NCBI RefSeq assembly: GCF_008642295.1
Contig: NZ_CP029190.1
Coordinates: 3,703,501-3,767,500, forward strand
Length of the DNA stretch: 64,000 bases
Direction of reading: 5' to 3'
Origin: Streptomyces venezuelae
Lineage (GTDB): Bacteria > Actinomycetota > Actinomycetes > Streptomycetales > Streptomycetaceae
Shown: positions 33,558 to 44,432 of the stretch, in pieces
Layout of the letters: the number at the start of each line of letters is the position of its first letter
How positions within the stretch are numbered: the stretch's first letter is position 1
Notes under the pieces: model-generated
Told to the model about the DNA's origin: nothing
The model's input: the letters and a program-made list of their open reading frames with translations, nothing else
Database searches by the model: none
Position numbers and translations under genes: made by a program

Positions 33558-33622
33558 GTTCCGGGAACGCGTTCCGGGAACGCGTTCCGGGACCGCGTTC
33601 CGGGACCGCGTTCCGGGACGGT
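33558..33622. repeat. Five-copy 13-bp iteron-like tandem array
   Basis: Units start at 33558, 33571, 33584, 33597 and 33610. The first two read GTTCCGGGAACGC, the next two GTTCCGGGACCGC, and the fifth starts GTTCCGGGAC and then diverges. Each unit of the first type is itself near-palindromic (GTTCC-G-GGAAC). The array lies between the dnaA terminator and the first DnaA boxes of oriC. It is GC-rich, so it is not a DNA-unwinding element. Confidence 0.9.
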
Positions 33623-34440
33623 CCTGAAACACCCCGGGCCGGCTCAGGGGGGCGCGTTCAGTCCCGCCCCAGGGCGCACCCGAATGGCCGCACGCCCCTG
33701 ACCTGTTCGAATACGCCCCCGTCGGCCCAACTTGTCCACAGATTCCACAAGTTTCTGCCGTCCACAGCCTGGGGACTGGATCCGTCACCCACAATCTGTC
33801 CACAGGCCCCTGGATTGAGGGACCATCAGAGCAGGTCATGAGGCTGTGGAATTGTTGAATCAAGCAATCCACAGGCTGTGGACGATCATTTCATCCACAG
33901 GGCTGTCCACCCCGCTGTCCCCAGGCAACCCACAGGCACCGGGCTCCTGTGCACAGGTTGTCGCCTGTCGTCCACATCCTTGTCCACTGTTCGGCAACCC
34001 CACCGTCACCCTCACCGCCCCGAGTGAAAGCCGTCACACCACTGTCGACGTTTGGGCTGTGGAGTAGTGGGGGAAACCTGGGGACACAGCTGTGGACTGT
34101 GCGGGCAGGTCTGGGGACGGCCTGTGCAGAAGTTTTTGTTCTCCACAGACATGCCGTGTTGTCCACCGCCTCCGCCCACAGGCCCGGTGGACAAAAAACC
34201 GGCCTTGACCTGCGAGAACCGGGTTATCCACCGTTTCCACAGGCCCTACTACTACTCCCATGGACAGTTAGGCCGGATTCGGTTTTCAAGCAGGTCCTGT
34301 GCACAACTCGTCGGACGGCCTCCCCGACACCTCGCTCCCGACTTGACGGCCAGCCGCACCGACTGTCGGCGCCGTACGTCAGACTGGACCCCGGCACTGA
34401 GCCGACGACGAGAGCCAGCAACAGCAGGAGGCGGTTTCCG
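33623..34440. other. oriC: Chromosomal origin of replication oriC
   Basis: The dnaA-dnaN gap holds many DnaA boxes in both orientations. Clear examples are TTGTCCACA at 33732-33740, CTGTCCACA 33796-33804, TGTGGACGA 33877-33885, TCATCCACA 33891-33899, TCGTCCACA 33968-33976, TTGTCCACT 33980-33988, TGTGGACTG 34091-34099, TTGTCCACC 34159-34167, GGTGGACAA 34186-34194 and TTATCCACC 34224-34232. Weaker relatives lie between. They form groups at 33730-33990 and 34090-34235 with a gap between, as in the bipartite Streptomyces oriC. Replication would run both ways from here. The dnaN promoter must lie in the last ~200 bp. Confidence 0.95.
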
Positions 34441-35571
34441 GTGAAGATCCGGGTGGAGCGCGATGTACTCGCGGAGGCGGTGGCGTGGGCGGCCCGTAGC
34501 CTCCCGGCCCGGCCGCCGGTGCCCGTTCTCGCGGGCCTTCTCCTGAAGGCCGAGGAGGGCATGCTCAGCCTCTCCGGCTTCGACTACGAGGTCTCGGCCC
34601 GTGTCTCCGTCGAGGCGGACGTCGAGGAGGACGGCACCGTCCTGGTCTCCGGCCGGCTGCTCGCCGACATCTGCCGCGCCCTCCCCAACCGCCCGGTCGA
34701 GATTTCCACAGACGGTGTACGGGCGACCGTGGTCTGCGGCTCCTCCCGGTTCACCCTCCACACCCTGCCTGTGGAGGAGTACCCGGCCCTGCCGCAGATG
34801 CCGACCGCGACCGGCACCGTGCCCGGCGAGGTCTTCGCCTCCGCCGCCGCCCAGGTGGCCATCGCCGCCGGCCGCGACGACACCCTGCCCGTGCTGACCG
34901 GTGTGCGCATCGAGATCGAGGGCGACCGGGTCACGCTGGCCTCCACCGACCGCTACCGCTTCGCGGTCCGCGAGTTCCTGTGGAAGCCGGAGAACCCTGA
35001 CGCCTCCGCGGTGGCCCTGGTCCCGGCCAAGACCCTCCTCGACACCGCCAAGTCGCTGACCAGCGGCGACACCGTGACGCTGGCGCTGTCCGGCTCCGGC
35101 AAGGGCGAGGGCCTGATCGGTTTCGAGGGCGCCGGCCGGCGGACCACCACCCGCCTGCTCGAAGGCGACCTGCCCAAGTACCGCACGCTGTTCCCGACCG
35201 AGTTCAACTCCGTCGCCGTCATCGAGACCGCCCCGTTCGTCGAGGCCGTCAAGCGCGTGGCCCTGGTCGCCGAGCGGAACACGCCGGTGCGGCTGAGCTT
35301 CGAGCAGGGCGTGCTGATCCTGGAGGCCGGTTCCTCCGACGATGCACAGGCTGTGGAGCGTGTGGACGCGAAGCTGGAGGGCGACGACATCTCGATCGCC
35401 TTCAACCCGACCTTCCTGCTGGACGGCCTGAGCGCGATCGACTCCCCGGCCGCGCAGCTGAGCTTCACCACCTCCACCAAGCCGGCGCTGCTCAGCGGTC
35501 GCCCGGCGGTGGACGCGGAGGCGGACGAGGCCTACAAGTACCTGATCATGCCGGTTCGGCTGTCCGGCTGA
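34441..35571 (+). CDS. dnaN: DNA polymerase III subunit beta (sliding clamp)
   Basis: This 376-residue protein forms the dimeric ring that holds polymerase III on DNA. It shows three clamp domains, beginning with KIRVERDVLAEAVAWAARSLPARPPVPVLAGLLL, then DTLPVLTGVRIEIEGDRVTLASTDRYRFAVRE, and ending in the conserved YKYLIMPVRLSG, which lines the peptide-binding pocket. The start is GTG 34441 behind AGGAGG; the frame is open upstream through oriC but is not coding there. It heads a run of plus-strand genes with gnd, recF and dciA. Confidence 0.98.
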   Translation: MKIRVERDVLAEAVAWAARSLPARPPVPVLAGLLLKAEEGMLSLSGFDYEVSARVSVEADVEEDGTVLVSGRLLADICRALPNRPVEISTDGVRATVVCGSSRFTLHTLPVEEYPALPQMPTATGTVPGEVFASAAAQVAIAAGRDDTLPVLTGVRIEIEGDRVTLASTDRYRFAVREFLWKPENPDASAVALVPAKTLLDTAKSLTSGDTVTLALSGSGKGEGLIGFEGAGRRTTTRLLEGDLPKYRTLFPTEFNSVAVIETAPFVEAVKRVALVAERNTPVRLSFEQGVLILEAGSSDDAQAVERVDAKLEGDDISIAFNPTFLLDGLSAIDSPAAQLSFTTSTKPALLSGRPAVDAEADEAYKYLIMPVRLSG

Positions 35572-35651
35572 CCCCACAGGTGTGCACCCGCGTCCGGGCG
35601 TAGGCTCGGACGCGGGTACGAAACTGGACACACACCTTAAGGACTCACCTG

Positions 35652-36527
35652 ATGGAGCTCGGTCTCGTCGGTCTCGGCAAGATGGGCGGCAACATGCGCG
35701 AGCGCATCCGCCGCGCAGGCCACACCGTCATCGGATTCGACCGCAATCCGGACCTCGCGGATGTCCACAGCCTGGAAGAACTTGTGGGCAAGCTGAAGGG
35801 CCCGCGGGTGGTGTGGGTCATGGTGCCCGCCGGTGCCGCCACCCAGTCCACCATCGACGAGCTGGCGGAGCTGCTGGCCCCGGGCGACATCGTCGTGGAC
35901 GGCGGGAACTCGCGCTGGACGGACGACGAGAAGCACGCCGCGGAGCTGGCCGCCAAGGGCATCGGCTTTGTGGACTGCGGTGTCTCGGGCGGCGTCTGGG
36001 GTCTGGAGAACGGCTACGCGCTGATGTACGGCGGCGAGGCCGAGCATGTCGCCCGGGTGCAGCCGGTGTTCGACGCGCTGAAGCCGGAGGGCGACTTCGG
36101 TGCCGTGCACGCCGGAAAGGTCGGCGCCGGCCACTTCGCGAAGATGGTCCACAACGGCATCGAGTACGCCATGATGCAGGCCTACGCCGAGGGCTGGGAG
36201 CTGCTCGAGAAGGTGGACTCGGTCACCGACGTGCGTGAGGTGTTCCGGTCCTGGCAGGAGGGCACGGTCATCCGGTCCTGGCTGCTGGACCTGGCGGTGA
36301 ACGCGCTGGACGAGGACGAGCACCTGGACGGGCTGAAGGGCTTCGCCCAGGACTCCGGCGAGGGCCGGTGGACGGTGGAGGCGGCGATCGACAACGCGGT
36401 GCCGCTGCCCGCGATCACGGCCTCGCTGTTCGCCCGTTTCGCCTCCCGTCAGGAGGACTCCCCGCAGATGAAGATGATCGCCGCGCTGCGCAACCAGTTC
36501 GGCGGCCACGCGGTCGAGAAGAAGTAA
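35652..36527 (+). CDS. gnd: 6-phosphogluconate dehydrogenase, decarboxylating (short form)
   Basis: This 291-residue enzyme oxidises 6-phosphogluconate to ribulose 5-phosphate and CO2 in the pentose phosphate pathway. The N-terminal Rossmann loop is [20 protein letters not shown]. Substrate motifs are [35 protein letters not shown] and the catalytic [19 protein letters not shown]. It is the short form (about 300 residues, GntZ/YqeC-like) lacking the long C-terminal domain of the 470-residue enzymes. The short form is often NAD-linked; cofactor choice is inferred. It lies between dnaN and recF, a place usual in Streptomyces. Confidence 0.95.
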   Translation: MELGLVGLGKMGGNMRERIRRAGHTVIGFDRNPDLADVHSLEELVGKLKGPRVVWVMVPAGAATQSTIDELAELLAPGDIVVDGGNSRWTDDEKHAAELAAKGIGFVDCGVSGGVWGLENGYALMYGGEAEHVARVQPVFDALKPEGDFGAVHAGKVGAGHFAKMVHNGIEYAMMQAYAEGWELLEKVDSVTDVREVFRSWQEGTVIRSWLLDLAVNALDEDEHLDGLKGFAQDSGEGRWTVEAAIDNAVPLPAITASLFARFASRQEDSPQMKMIAALRNQFGGHAVEKK

Positions 36528-36531
36528 CGAC

Positions 36532-36563
36532 ACAGCACTACCGCAACACAGCACTACCGCAAC
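36532..36563. repeat. Two 16-bp perfect tandem copies before recF
   Basis: ACAGCACTACCGCAAC occurs at 36532-36547 and 36548-36563, in the 67-bp gap between gnd and recF. It is not inverted and no protein site is recognised in it. It looks like a slippage duplication in the recF leader. Confidence 0.8.
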
Positions 36564-36594
36564 ACCGCAGCAGCCGGGGGAGGTCGGCGCCGTC

Positions 36595-37719
36595 ATGCAC
36601 GTTTCGCATCTGTCGCTGGCCGACTTCCGCTCGTACGCCCGGGCCGAGGTTCCCCTCGACCCGGGCGTCACCGCTTTCGTGGGTCCGAACGGCCAGGGCA
36701 AGACCAATCTGGTCGAGGCCGTCGGCTATCTGGCGACCCTGGGCAGCCACCGGGTGTCCTCGGATGCCCCGCTGGTCCGGATGGGGGCCGAGCGGGCCGT
36801 GATCCGGGCCGCCGTACGGCAGGGGGAGCGGCAGCAGCTGATCGAGCTGGAGCTGAATCCCGGCCGCGCGAACCGGGCCCGGATCAACCGGTCCTCGCAG
36901 GTCAGGCCCCGGGACGTGCTGGGGATCGTACGGACGGTGCTGTTCGCCCCGGAGGACCTGGCCCTGGTCAAGGGGGACCCGGGGGAACGCCGCCGGTTCC
37001 TGGACGAGCTGATCACCGCGCGCTCGCCCCGGATGGCGGCGGTGCGCTCGGACTACGAGCGGGTGCTCAAGCAGCGGAACACGCTGCTGAAGTCGGCGGC
37101 GATGGCGCGGCGGCACGGCGGCCGGTCGATGGACCTGTCCACGCTCGACGTGTGGGACCAGCACCTGGCCCGGGCGGGCGCGGAGCTGCTGGCCCAGCGG
37201 CTGGACCTGATCGGGACGCTGCAGCCGCTGGCGGACAAGGCGTACGAGCAGCTGGCGCCGGGCGGCGGTCCGCTGGGGCTGTCGTACCGGGGCAGTGCGG
37301 AGACGGCCGGCGCGCAGTCCCGTGAGGAGCTGTACGAGGTCCTGCTGGCGGCTCTGGAAGAGGCCCGCAAGCAGGAGATCGAGCGGGGTGTGACGCTGGT
37401 CGGTCCGCACCGGGACGAGCTGGTGCTGAAGCTGGGGGAGTTGCCGGCCAAGGGGTACGCGAGTCACGGGGAGTCCTGGTCGTACGCGTTGGCGCTGCGG
37501 CTGGCCTCGTACGACCTGCTGCGCTCGGAGGGCAACGAGCCGGTGCTCGTGCTGGACGACGTCTTCGCGGAGCTGGATGCCAGGCGCCGGGAGCGGCTGG
37601 CGGAGCTGGTGGCCGAGGGCGAGCAGGTCCTGGTGACGGCCGCGGTGGAGGATGACGTGCCGGGGGTGCTGGCGGGGACCCGGTTCGCGGTCTCGGGCGG
37701 AGAGGTGACCCGGCTGTGA
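36595..37719 (+). CDS. recF: DNA replication and repair protein RecF
   Basis: This 374-residue SMC-like ATPase helps load RecA at gaps. It begins [24 protein letters not shown], then Walker [18 protein letters not shown], the signature region [13 protein letters not shown] followed by [20 protein letters not shown], and Walker [21 protein letters not shown]. The GGGGGAGG ribosome site lies 12 bp before ATG 36595. The stop overlaps the start of the next gene (GTGA). Confidence 0.97.
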   Translation: MHVSHLSLADFRSYARAEVPLDPGVTAFVGPNGQGKTNLVEAVGYLATLGSHRVSSDAPLVRMGAERAVIRAAVRQGERQQLIELELNPGRANRARINRSSQVRPRDVLGIVRTVLFAPEDLALVKGDPGERRRFLDELITARSPRMAAVRSDYERVLKQRNTLLKSAAMARRHGGRSMDLSTLDVWDQHLARAGAELLAQRLDLIGTLQPLADKAYEQLAPGGGPLGLSYRGSAETAGAQSREELYEVLLAALEEARKQEIERGVTLVGPHRDELVLKLGELPAKGYASHGESWSYALALRLASYDLLRSEGNEPVLVLDDVFAELDARRRERLAELVAEGEQVLVTAAVEDDVPGVLAGTRFAVSGGEVTRL

Positions 37720-38294
37720 GTGATGCCCGCAATCCACAGCAGCCCCAGGAGCCTGGGGAGCCATCCCGCCCGCCGGAGCGGCAGGAGCCGCGGAAGGCGC
37801 CGGAGCCCTCCGGTGTGGATCTTGCCCGGCAGGCGCTGGCGGCGGCCCGGGAGCAGGCGCGGTCCCGTGGCCAGGGCCTGGCGGGCCGCAAGCGCCAGGG
37901 GCAGCCGGGGCTGCGGTCGGGTGCGCGCGCGGACGGCCGGGACCCGATGCCGCTGATGGCGGCGCTGGACCGGCTGCGGACGGAGCGCGGCTGGGAGATG
38001 CCGATGGCGGTGGCCGGGGTGATGGAGCGCTGGCCGGAGATCGTGGGCCGGGAGATCGCCGTCCACTGTGTGCCGGAGAAGTACGAGGACCGCGAGCTGA
38101 CCGTGCGCTGTGACTCGTCGGCCTGGGCGGCGCAGCTGAAGCTGCTGGCTCCGCAGCTGGTGGCGACGTTGAACAAGGAGCTCGGGCAGGGCACGGTGCG
38201 GTTGATCCGGGTGCAGGGTCCGGGCGGCCGGCCGCGCCGGTACGGGCCGCTGCGGGCCCCGGGGAGTACGGGTCCGGGCGACACCTGGGGGTAG
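37716..38294 (+). CDS. DUF721/DciA-type protein, probable helicase-loading factor
   Basis: This 192-residue protein has a disordered, Pro/Arg-rich first half and a DUF721 domain at ~85-165 ([78 protein letters not shown]). DUF721 members (DciA) load or regulate the DnaB helicase in bacteria without DnaC/DnaI, which fits an actinobacterium with this gene next to the origin. The GTG start overlaps the recF stop by 4 bp, so translation is coupled. The KH-like fold and W-E/A-A-Q-L pattern are visible. The helicase role here is inferred from the family. Confidence 0.88.
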   Translation: MSDARNPQQPQEPGEPSRPPERQEPRKAPEPSGVDLARQALAAAREQARSRGQGLAGRKRQGQPGLRSGARADGRDPMPLMAALDRLRTERGWEMPMAVAGVMERWPEIVGREIAVHCVPEKYEDRELTVRCDSSAWAAQLKLLAPQLVATLNKELGQGTVRLIRVQGPGGRPRRYGPLRAPGSTGPGDTWG

Positions 38295-40599
<2,305 letters not shown>

Positions 40600-40642
40600 G
40601 TCGGCCCGACGCTGACCGTCTGAAAGGATCTGAAGACCGGCA

Positions 40643-43240
40643 ATGGCCGACGAAACCACTCCCACCGCCGAGAACACCGAAGAAGAGGGGCCGCAGCTGC
40701 GGATCGAGCCCGTGGGGCTCGAGACGGAGATGCAGCGCTCCTACCTCGACTACGCGATGTCCGTCATCGTGTCGCGCGCGCTGCCCGACGTACGGGACGG
40801 CCTCAAGCCGGTCCACCGCCGGGTGCTGTACGCGATGTACGACGGCGGCTACCGGCCCGAGAAGGGCTTCTACAAGTGCGCCCGCGTCGTCGGCGACGTC
40901 ATGGGTACCTACCACCCGCACGGCGACTCCTCGATCTACGACGCGCTGGTCCGCCTCGCGCAGCCGTGGTCGATGCGGCTGCCGCTGGTGGACTCCAACG
41001 GCAACTTCGGCTCTCCCGGCAACGACCCGGCCGCGGCCATGCGGTACACCGAGTGCAAGATGATGCCGCTGTCGATGGAGATGGTCCGGGACATCGACGA
41101 GGAGACCGTCGACTTCCAGGACAACTACGACGGCCGCAACCAGGAGCCGACGGTCCTGCCCGCCCGGTTCCCGAACCTGCTGGTGAACGGCAGCGCCGGT
41201 ATCGCCGTCGGTATGGCCACCAACATCCCGCCGCACAACCTCCGCGAGGTCGCGGAGGGTGCGCAGTGGTACCTGGCCAACCCGGAGGCCACGCACGAGG
41301 AGCTGCTGGACGCGCTCATCGAGCGGATCAAGGGCCCGGACTTCCCGACCGGTGCCCTGGTCGTGGGCCGCAAGGGCATCGAGGAGGCGTACCGGACGGG
41401 CCGCGGCTCGATCACCATGCGTGCGGTGGTCGAGGTCGAGGAGATCCAGAACCGCCAGTGCCTGGTCGTCACGGAGCTGCCGTACCAGGTGAACCCGGAC
41501 AACCTCGCCCAGAAGATCGCCGACCTGGTGAAGGACGGCAGGATCGGCGGCATCGCGGACGTCCGCGACGAGACCTCCTCGCGCACCGGCCAGCGTCTGG
41601 TGATCGTCCTCAAGCGGGACGCGGTCGCCAAGGTCGTGCTCAACAACCTGTACAAGCACACCGACCTCCAGACGAACTTCGGCGCGAACATGCTGGCGCT
41701 GGTCGACGGGGTGCCGCGCACGCTGTCGGTCGACGCGTTCATCCGGCACTGGGTGCACCACCAGATCGAGGTCATCGTCCGGCGGACGAAGTTCCGGCTG
41801 CGCAAGGCCGAGGAGCGCGCCCACATCCTGCGCGGTCTGCTGAAGGCGCTGGATGCGATCGACGAGGTCATCGCGCTGATCCGGCGCAGCGAGACCGTCG
41901 AGGTGGCGCGTGAGGGCCTGATGGGCCTGCTGCAGATCGACGAGATCCAGGCCAACGCGATCCTGGAGATGCAGCTGCGCCGGCTCGCCGCACTGGAGCG
42001 GCAGAAGATCGTCGCCGAGCACGACGAGCTCCAGGCGAAGATCAACGAGTACAACGCGATCCTGGCCTCGCCGGAGAAGCAGCGGGCGATCGTCAGCGAG
42101 GAACTGGCGGCGATCGTCGACAAGTTCGGCGACGACCGGCGTTCGAAGCTGGTGCCCTTCGACGGGGACATGTCCATCGAGGACCTGATCGCCGAAGAGG
42201 ACATCGTCGTCACGATCACCAACGGCGGGTACGTCAAGCGCACCAAGACCGAGGACTACCGGTCCCAGAAGCGCGGCGGCAAGGGTGTCCGGGGCACCAA
42301 GCTGAAGCAGGACGACATCGTCGACCACTTCTTCGTCTCGACCACGCACCACTGGCTGCTGTTCTTCACCAACAAGGGCCGGGTGTACCGGGCGAAGGCG
42401 TACGAGCTGCCGGATGCCGGCCGGGACGCGCGCGGCCAGCACGTGGCGAACCTGCTGGCCTTCCAGCCGGACGAGCAGATCGCGCAGATCCTGGCGATCC
42501 GCGACTACGAGGCGGCCCCGTACCTGATCCTGGCCACCAAGGCGGGCCTGGTGAAGAAGACCGCGCTCAAGGACTACGACTCGCCCCGTTCGGGTGGCGT
42601 CATCGCGATCAACCTGCGCGAGACGGCGACCGGGGAGGACGACGAGCTGATCGGTGCGGAGCTGGTGTCCGCCGAAGACGACCTGCTGCTGATCAGCAAG
42701 AAGGCGCAGTCGATCCGCTTCACCGCGACCGATGACGCGCTGCGCCCGATGGGCCGTGCGACCTCGGGTGTGAAGGGCATGAGTTTCCGCGAGGGTGACG
42801 AACTGCTCTCCATGAGCGTGGTCCGGCCCGGTACGTTCGTCTTCACCGCGACCGACGGCGGTTACGCCAAGCGGACGCCGGTCGACGAGTACCGCGTCCA
42901 GGGTCGCGGCGGTCTGGGCATCAAGGCCGCGAAGATCGTGGAGGACCGTGGGTCGCTCGTCGGCGCGCTGGTGGTGGACGAATCAGACGAAATTCTGGCA
43001 ATCACCCTCGGCGGCGGTGTGATCCGCACGCGCGTCAACGAAGTCAGGGAGACCGGCCGTGACACCATGGGCGTCCAGCTGATCAACCTGGGCAAGCGCG
43101 ACGCCGTCGTGGGTATCGCGCGCAATGCCGAGGCCGGTCAGGAGGCCGAGGAGGGCGAGGAGTCCGAGACGGCCGAAGGGCAGGCCGCCGAGGTCATCGA
43201 GGCCGCCGAGGACATGTCGTCCTCGGCCGGGGAGCAGTAG
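40643..43240 (+). CDS. gyrA: DNA gyrase subunit A
   Basis: This 865-residue subunit cuts and rejoins DNA. The breakage domain starts [27 protein letters not shown]. The quinolone-resistance region reads [23 protein letters not shown], with the usual Ser and Asp, so no resistance substitution is seen there. The catalytic Tyr is in [11 protein letters not shown]. The C-terminal beta-pinwheel has the GyrA box [10 protein letters not shown], and the tail is acidic ([15 protein letters not shown]), as in other actinobacteria. Co-transcribed with gyrB. Confidence 0.98.
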   Translation: MADETTPTAENTEEEGPQLRIEPVGLETEMQRSYLDYAMSVIVSRALPDVRDGLKPVHRRVLYAMYDGGYRPEKGFYKCARVVGDVMGTYHPHGDSSIYDALVRLAQPWSMRLPLVDSNGNFGSPGNDPAAAMRYTECKMMPLSMEMVRDIDEETVDFQDNYDGRNQEPTVLPARFPNLLVNGSAGIAVGMATNIPPHNLREVAEGAQWYLANPEATHEELLDALIERIKGPDFPTGALVVGRKGIEEAYRTGRGSITMRAVVEVEEIQNRQCLVVTELPYQVNPDNLAQKIADLVKDGRIGGIADVRDETSSRTGQRLVIVLKRDAVAKVVLNNLYKHTDLQTNFGANMLALVDGVPRTLSVDAFIRHWVHHQIEVIVRRTKFRLRKAEERAHILRGLLKALDAIDEVIALIRRSETVEVAREGLMGLLQIDEIQANAILEMQLRRLAALERQKIVAEHDELQAKINEYNAILASPEKQRAIVSEELAAIVDKFGDDRRSKLVPFDGDMSIEDLIAEEDIVVTITNGGYVKRTKTEDYRSQKRGGKGVRGTKLKQDDIVDHFFVSTTHHWLLFFTNKGRVYRAKAYELPDAGRDARGQHVANLLAFQPDEQIAQILAIRDYEAAPYLILATKAGLVKKTALKDYDSPRSGGVIAINLRETATGEDDELIGAELVSAEDDLLLISKKAQSIRFTATDDALRPMGRATSGVKGMSFREGDELLSMSVVRPGTFVFTATDGGYAKRTPVDEYRVQGRGGLGIKAAKIVEDRGSLVGALVVDESDEILAITLGGGVIRTRVNEVRETGRDTMGVQLINLGKRDAVVGIARNAEAGQEAEEGEESETAEGQAAEVIEAAEDMSSSAGEQ

Positions 43241-43249
43241 GAGTAAGAC

Positions 43250-43867
43250 GTGAGTGGAGCCACGGGCGCCGGACCGGCCACGACGGGTGCGAACAGCGCC
43301 CGTGGCGCCGCCGCTGACTCCCCGGGTGGGCCGGAGGCGGACACCCGGGGGAAGAAGCCCCAGCCGTATCACCCGCCGCAGGCGTACGCGGGTCCGGGCG
43401 GCGGTCCGGGGACGCAGCGCGGGGAGCAGGGCCAGGGCGGCGGTGCCGCCGGGGCCGGCCAGCGCAAGCCGCGTACCGGCGCCCGTACGACGCCGAGGAC
43501 GCGCAAGGCGCGGCTGCGGGTGGCCAAGGCCGACCCGTGGTCGGTGATGAAGGTCAGCTTCCTGCTGTCGATCGCGCTGGGCATCTGCACCATCGTGGCC
43601 TCGGTGGTGCTGTGGATGGTCATGGACGCCATGGGTGTCTTCTCGACCGTCGGCGGAACCATCAGCGAGGCCACCGGGTCCAACGAGAGCAACGGCTTCG
43701 ATCTTCAGTCGTTCCTCTCGCTGCCCCGGGTGCTGATCTTCACCTCGGTGATCGCGGTCATCGACGTGGTGCTGATGACGGCTCTGGCGACGCTGGGGGC
43801 CTTCATCTACAACCTGTCGGCGGGCTTCGTGGGCGGTGTGGAGCTCACCCTCGCCGAGGACGAGTAG
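43250..43867 (+). CDS. DUF3566 transmembrane protein
   Basis: This 205-residue protein has a disordered Gly/Pro/Arg-rich N-terminal half (~105 residues) followed by the DUF3566 region: RLRVAKADPWSVMKVSFLLSIALGICTIVASVVLWMVMDAMGVF, a short loop with FDLQSFLSLPRVLIFTSVIAVIDVVLMTALATLGAFIYNLSAGFVGGVELTLAEDE. Two or three membrane helices are evident. Genes of this family almost always follow gyrA in actinobacteria (Rv0007 in M. tuberculosis). Function is unknown; a link to division or envelope has been suggested in the literature for its relatives. GTG 43250 follows AGGAGTAAG. Confidence 0.9.
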   Translation: MSGATGAGPATTGANSARGAAADSPGGPEADTRGKKPQPYHPPQAYAGPGGGPGTQRGEQGQGGGAAGAGQRKPRTGARTTPRTRKARLRVAKADPWSVMKVSFLLSIALGICTIVASVVLWMVMDAMGVFSTVGGTISEATGSNESNGFDLQSFLSLPRVLIFTSVIAVIDVVLMTALATLGAFIYNLSAGFVGGVELTLAEDE

Positions 43868-43883
43868 GCCCCTGATCTGCGAT

Positions 43884-43913
43884 TTGGGAACTCCCGGGTC
43901 TGTGCGCTAATCT
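43884..43913 (+). promoter_or_regulatory. Probable promoter of tRNA-Ile
   Basis: TTGGGA at 43884-43889 and TAATCT at 43908-43913 are spaced 18 bp. The start point would be near 43920, about 18 nt before the mature tRNA. Confidence 0.5.
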
Positions 43914-43937
43914 TCAGAGGTCAGCGCGCAGCGCGGA

Positions 43938-44011
43938 GGGGCTATAGCTCAGTTGGTTAGAGCGCATCCCTGATAAGGATGAGGCCACAGGTTCAAATCC
44001 TGTTAGCCCCA
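43938..44011 (+). tRNA. tRNA-Ile (anticodon GAT)
   Basis: The 74-nt gene folds into a clean cloverleaf: acceptor GGGGCTA with TAGCCCC, D arm AGCTCAGTTGGTTAGAGC, anticodon stem CATCC/GGATG around the loop CTGATAA (anticodon GAT), and T arm with GGTTCAAATCC. The discriminator is A. The 3' CCA is not encoded, so the CCA enzyme at 13883-15349 must add it. A tRNA-Ile following gyrA is common in actinobacteria. Confidence 0.98.
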
Positions 44012-44021
44012 CAGTACGGTT

Positions 44022-44052
44022 ACGGCCCGGCGGAGATTCTCCGCCGGGCCGT
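44022..44052 (+). terminator. Terminator after tRNA-Ile
   Basis: ACGGCCCGGCGGAGA at 44022-44036 is the exact inverse of 44038-44052. The tip is tight, so the real loop is slightly larger. It lies 10 bp after the tRNA. Confidence 0.7.
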
Positions 44053-44169
44053 TGCCGTTGGATCCCCCGGGTCGTTTCCAGCTCGTTCCCAGGTCACCGA
44101 TCGGTATCGGTCGGTGTGTATTGTTGGGCGCCAGAAGTCCCCTACGTCAAAGAGAGACGAGGTCGCGCG

Positions 44170-44304
44170 GTGAAGAAGCTGCTCCTGGTCGCACTGGCCG
44201 CCATCGGCGGGCTCCTCGTGTACCGCCAGATCCAGGCGGACCGCGCCGAGCAGGACCTGTGGACGGAGGCGACCGACTCCGTGCCGTCCGGTTCCGGTGT
44301 GTGA
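44170..44304 (+). CDS. DLW-39 family small protein
   Basis: This 44-residue protein begins KKLLLVALAAIGGLLVYRQ (a single membrane helix) and continues IQADRAEQDLWTEATDSV, the conserved D-L-W motif that names the actinobacterial DLW-39 family. Function is unknown. GTG 44170 is chosen over an upstream start because GAGACGAGG precedes it and the family starts with basic residues and the helix. It lies alone between tRNA-Ile and a hairpin. Confidence 0.85.
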   Translation: MKKLLLVALAAIGGLLVYRQIQADRAEQDLWTEATDSVPSGSGV

Positions 44305-44323
44305 GACCGAAGATCGTGACGCG

Positions 44324-44353
44324 AAGCCCCGGACGCCGCTGCGGCCGGGGCTT
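44324..44353 (+). terminator. Terminator after the DLW-39 gene
   Basis: AAGCCCCGG at 44324-44332 pairs with CCGGGGCTT at 44345-44353, a 9-bp stem with a 12-nt GC-rich loop that adds inner pairing, followed by TTG. It lies 20 bp after the stop. Confidence 0.65.
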
Positions 44354-44432
44354 TGTGCTGGTCCGGGGCGAAAACACCCCCGGGTTCCGTTTCGCTAATA
44401 TTTAGATTGCTTCAGCAAATTCGGGGTGGGGC

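Noticed and set aside
33558..33622. CRISPR array
   Set aside because: The units are only 13 bp, have no spacers between them and no cas genes are nearby; they form a direct tandem array instead.
33949..34440. N-terminal extension of dnaN through oriC
   Set aside because: The frame is open but filled with DnaA boxes; DnaN starts at GTG 34441 with AGGAGG upstream.
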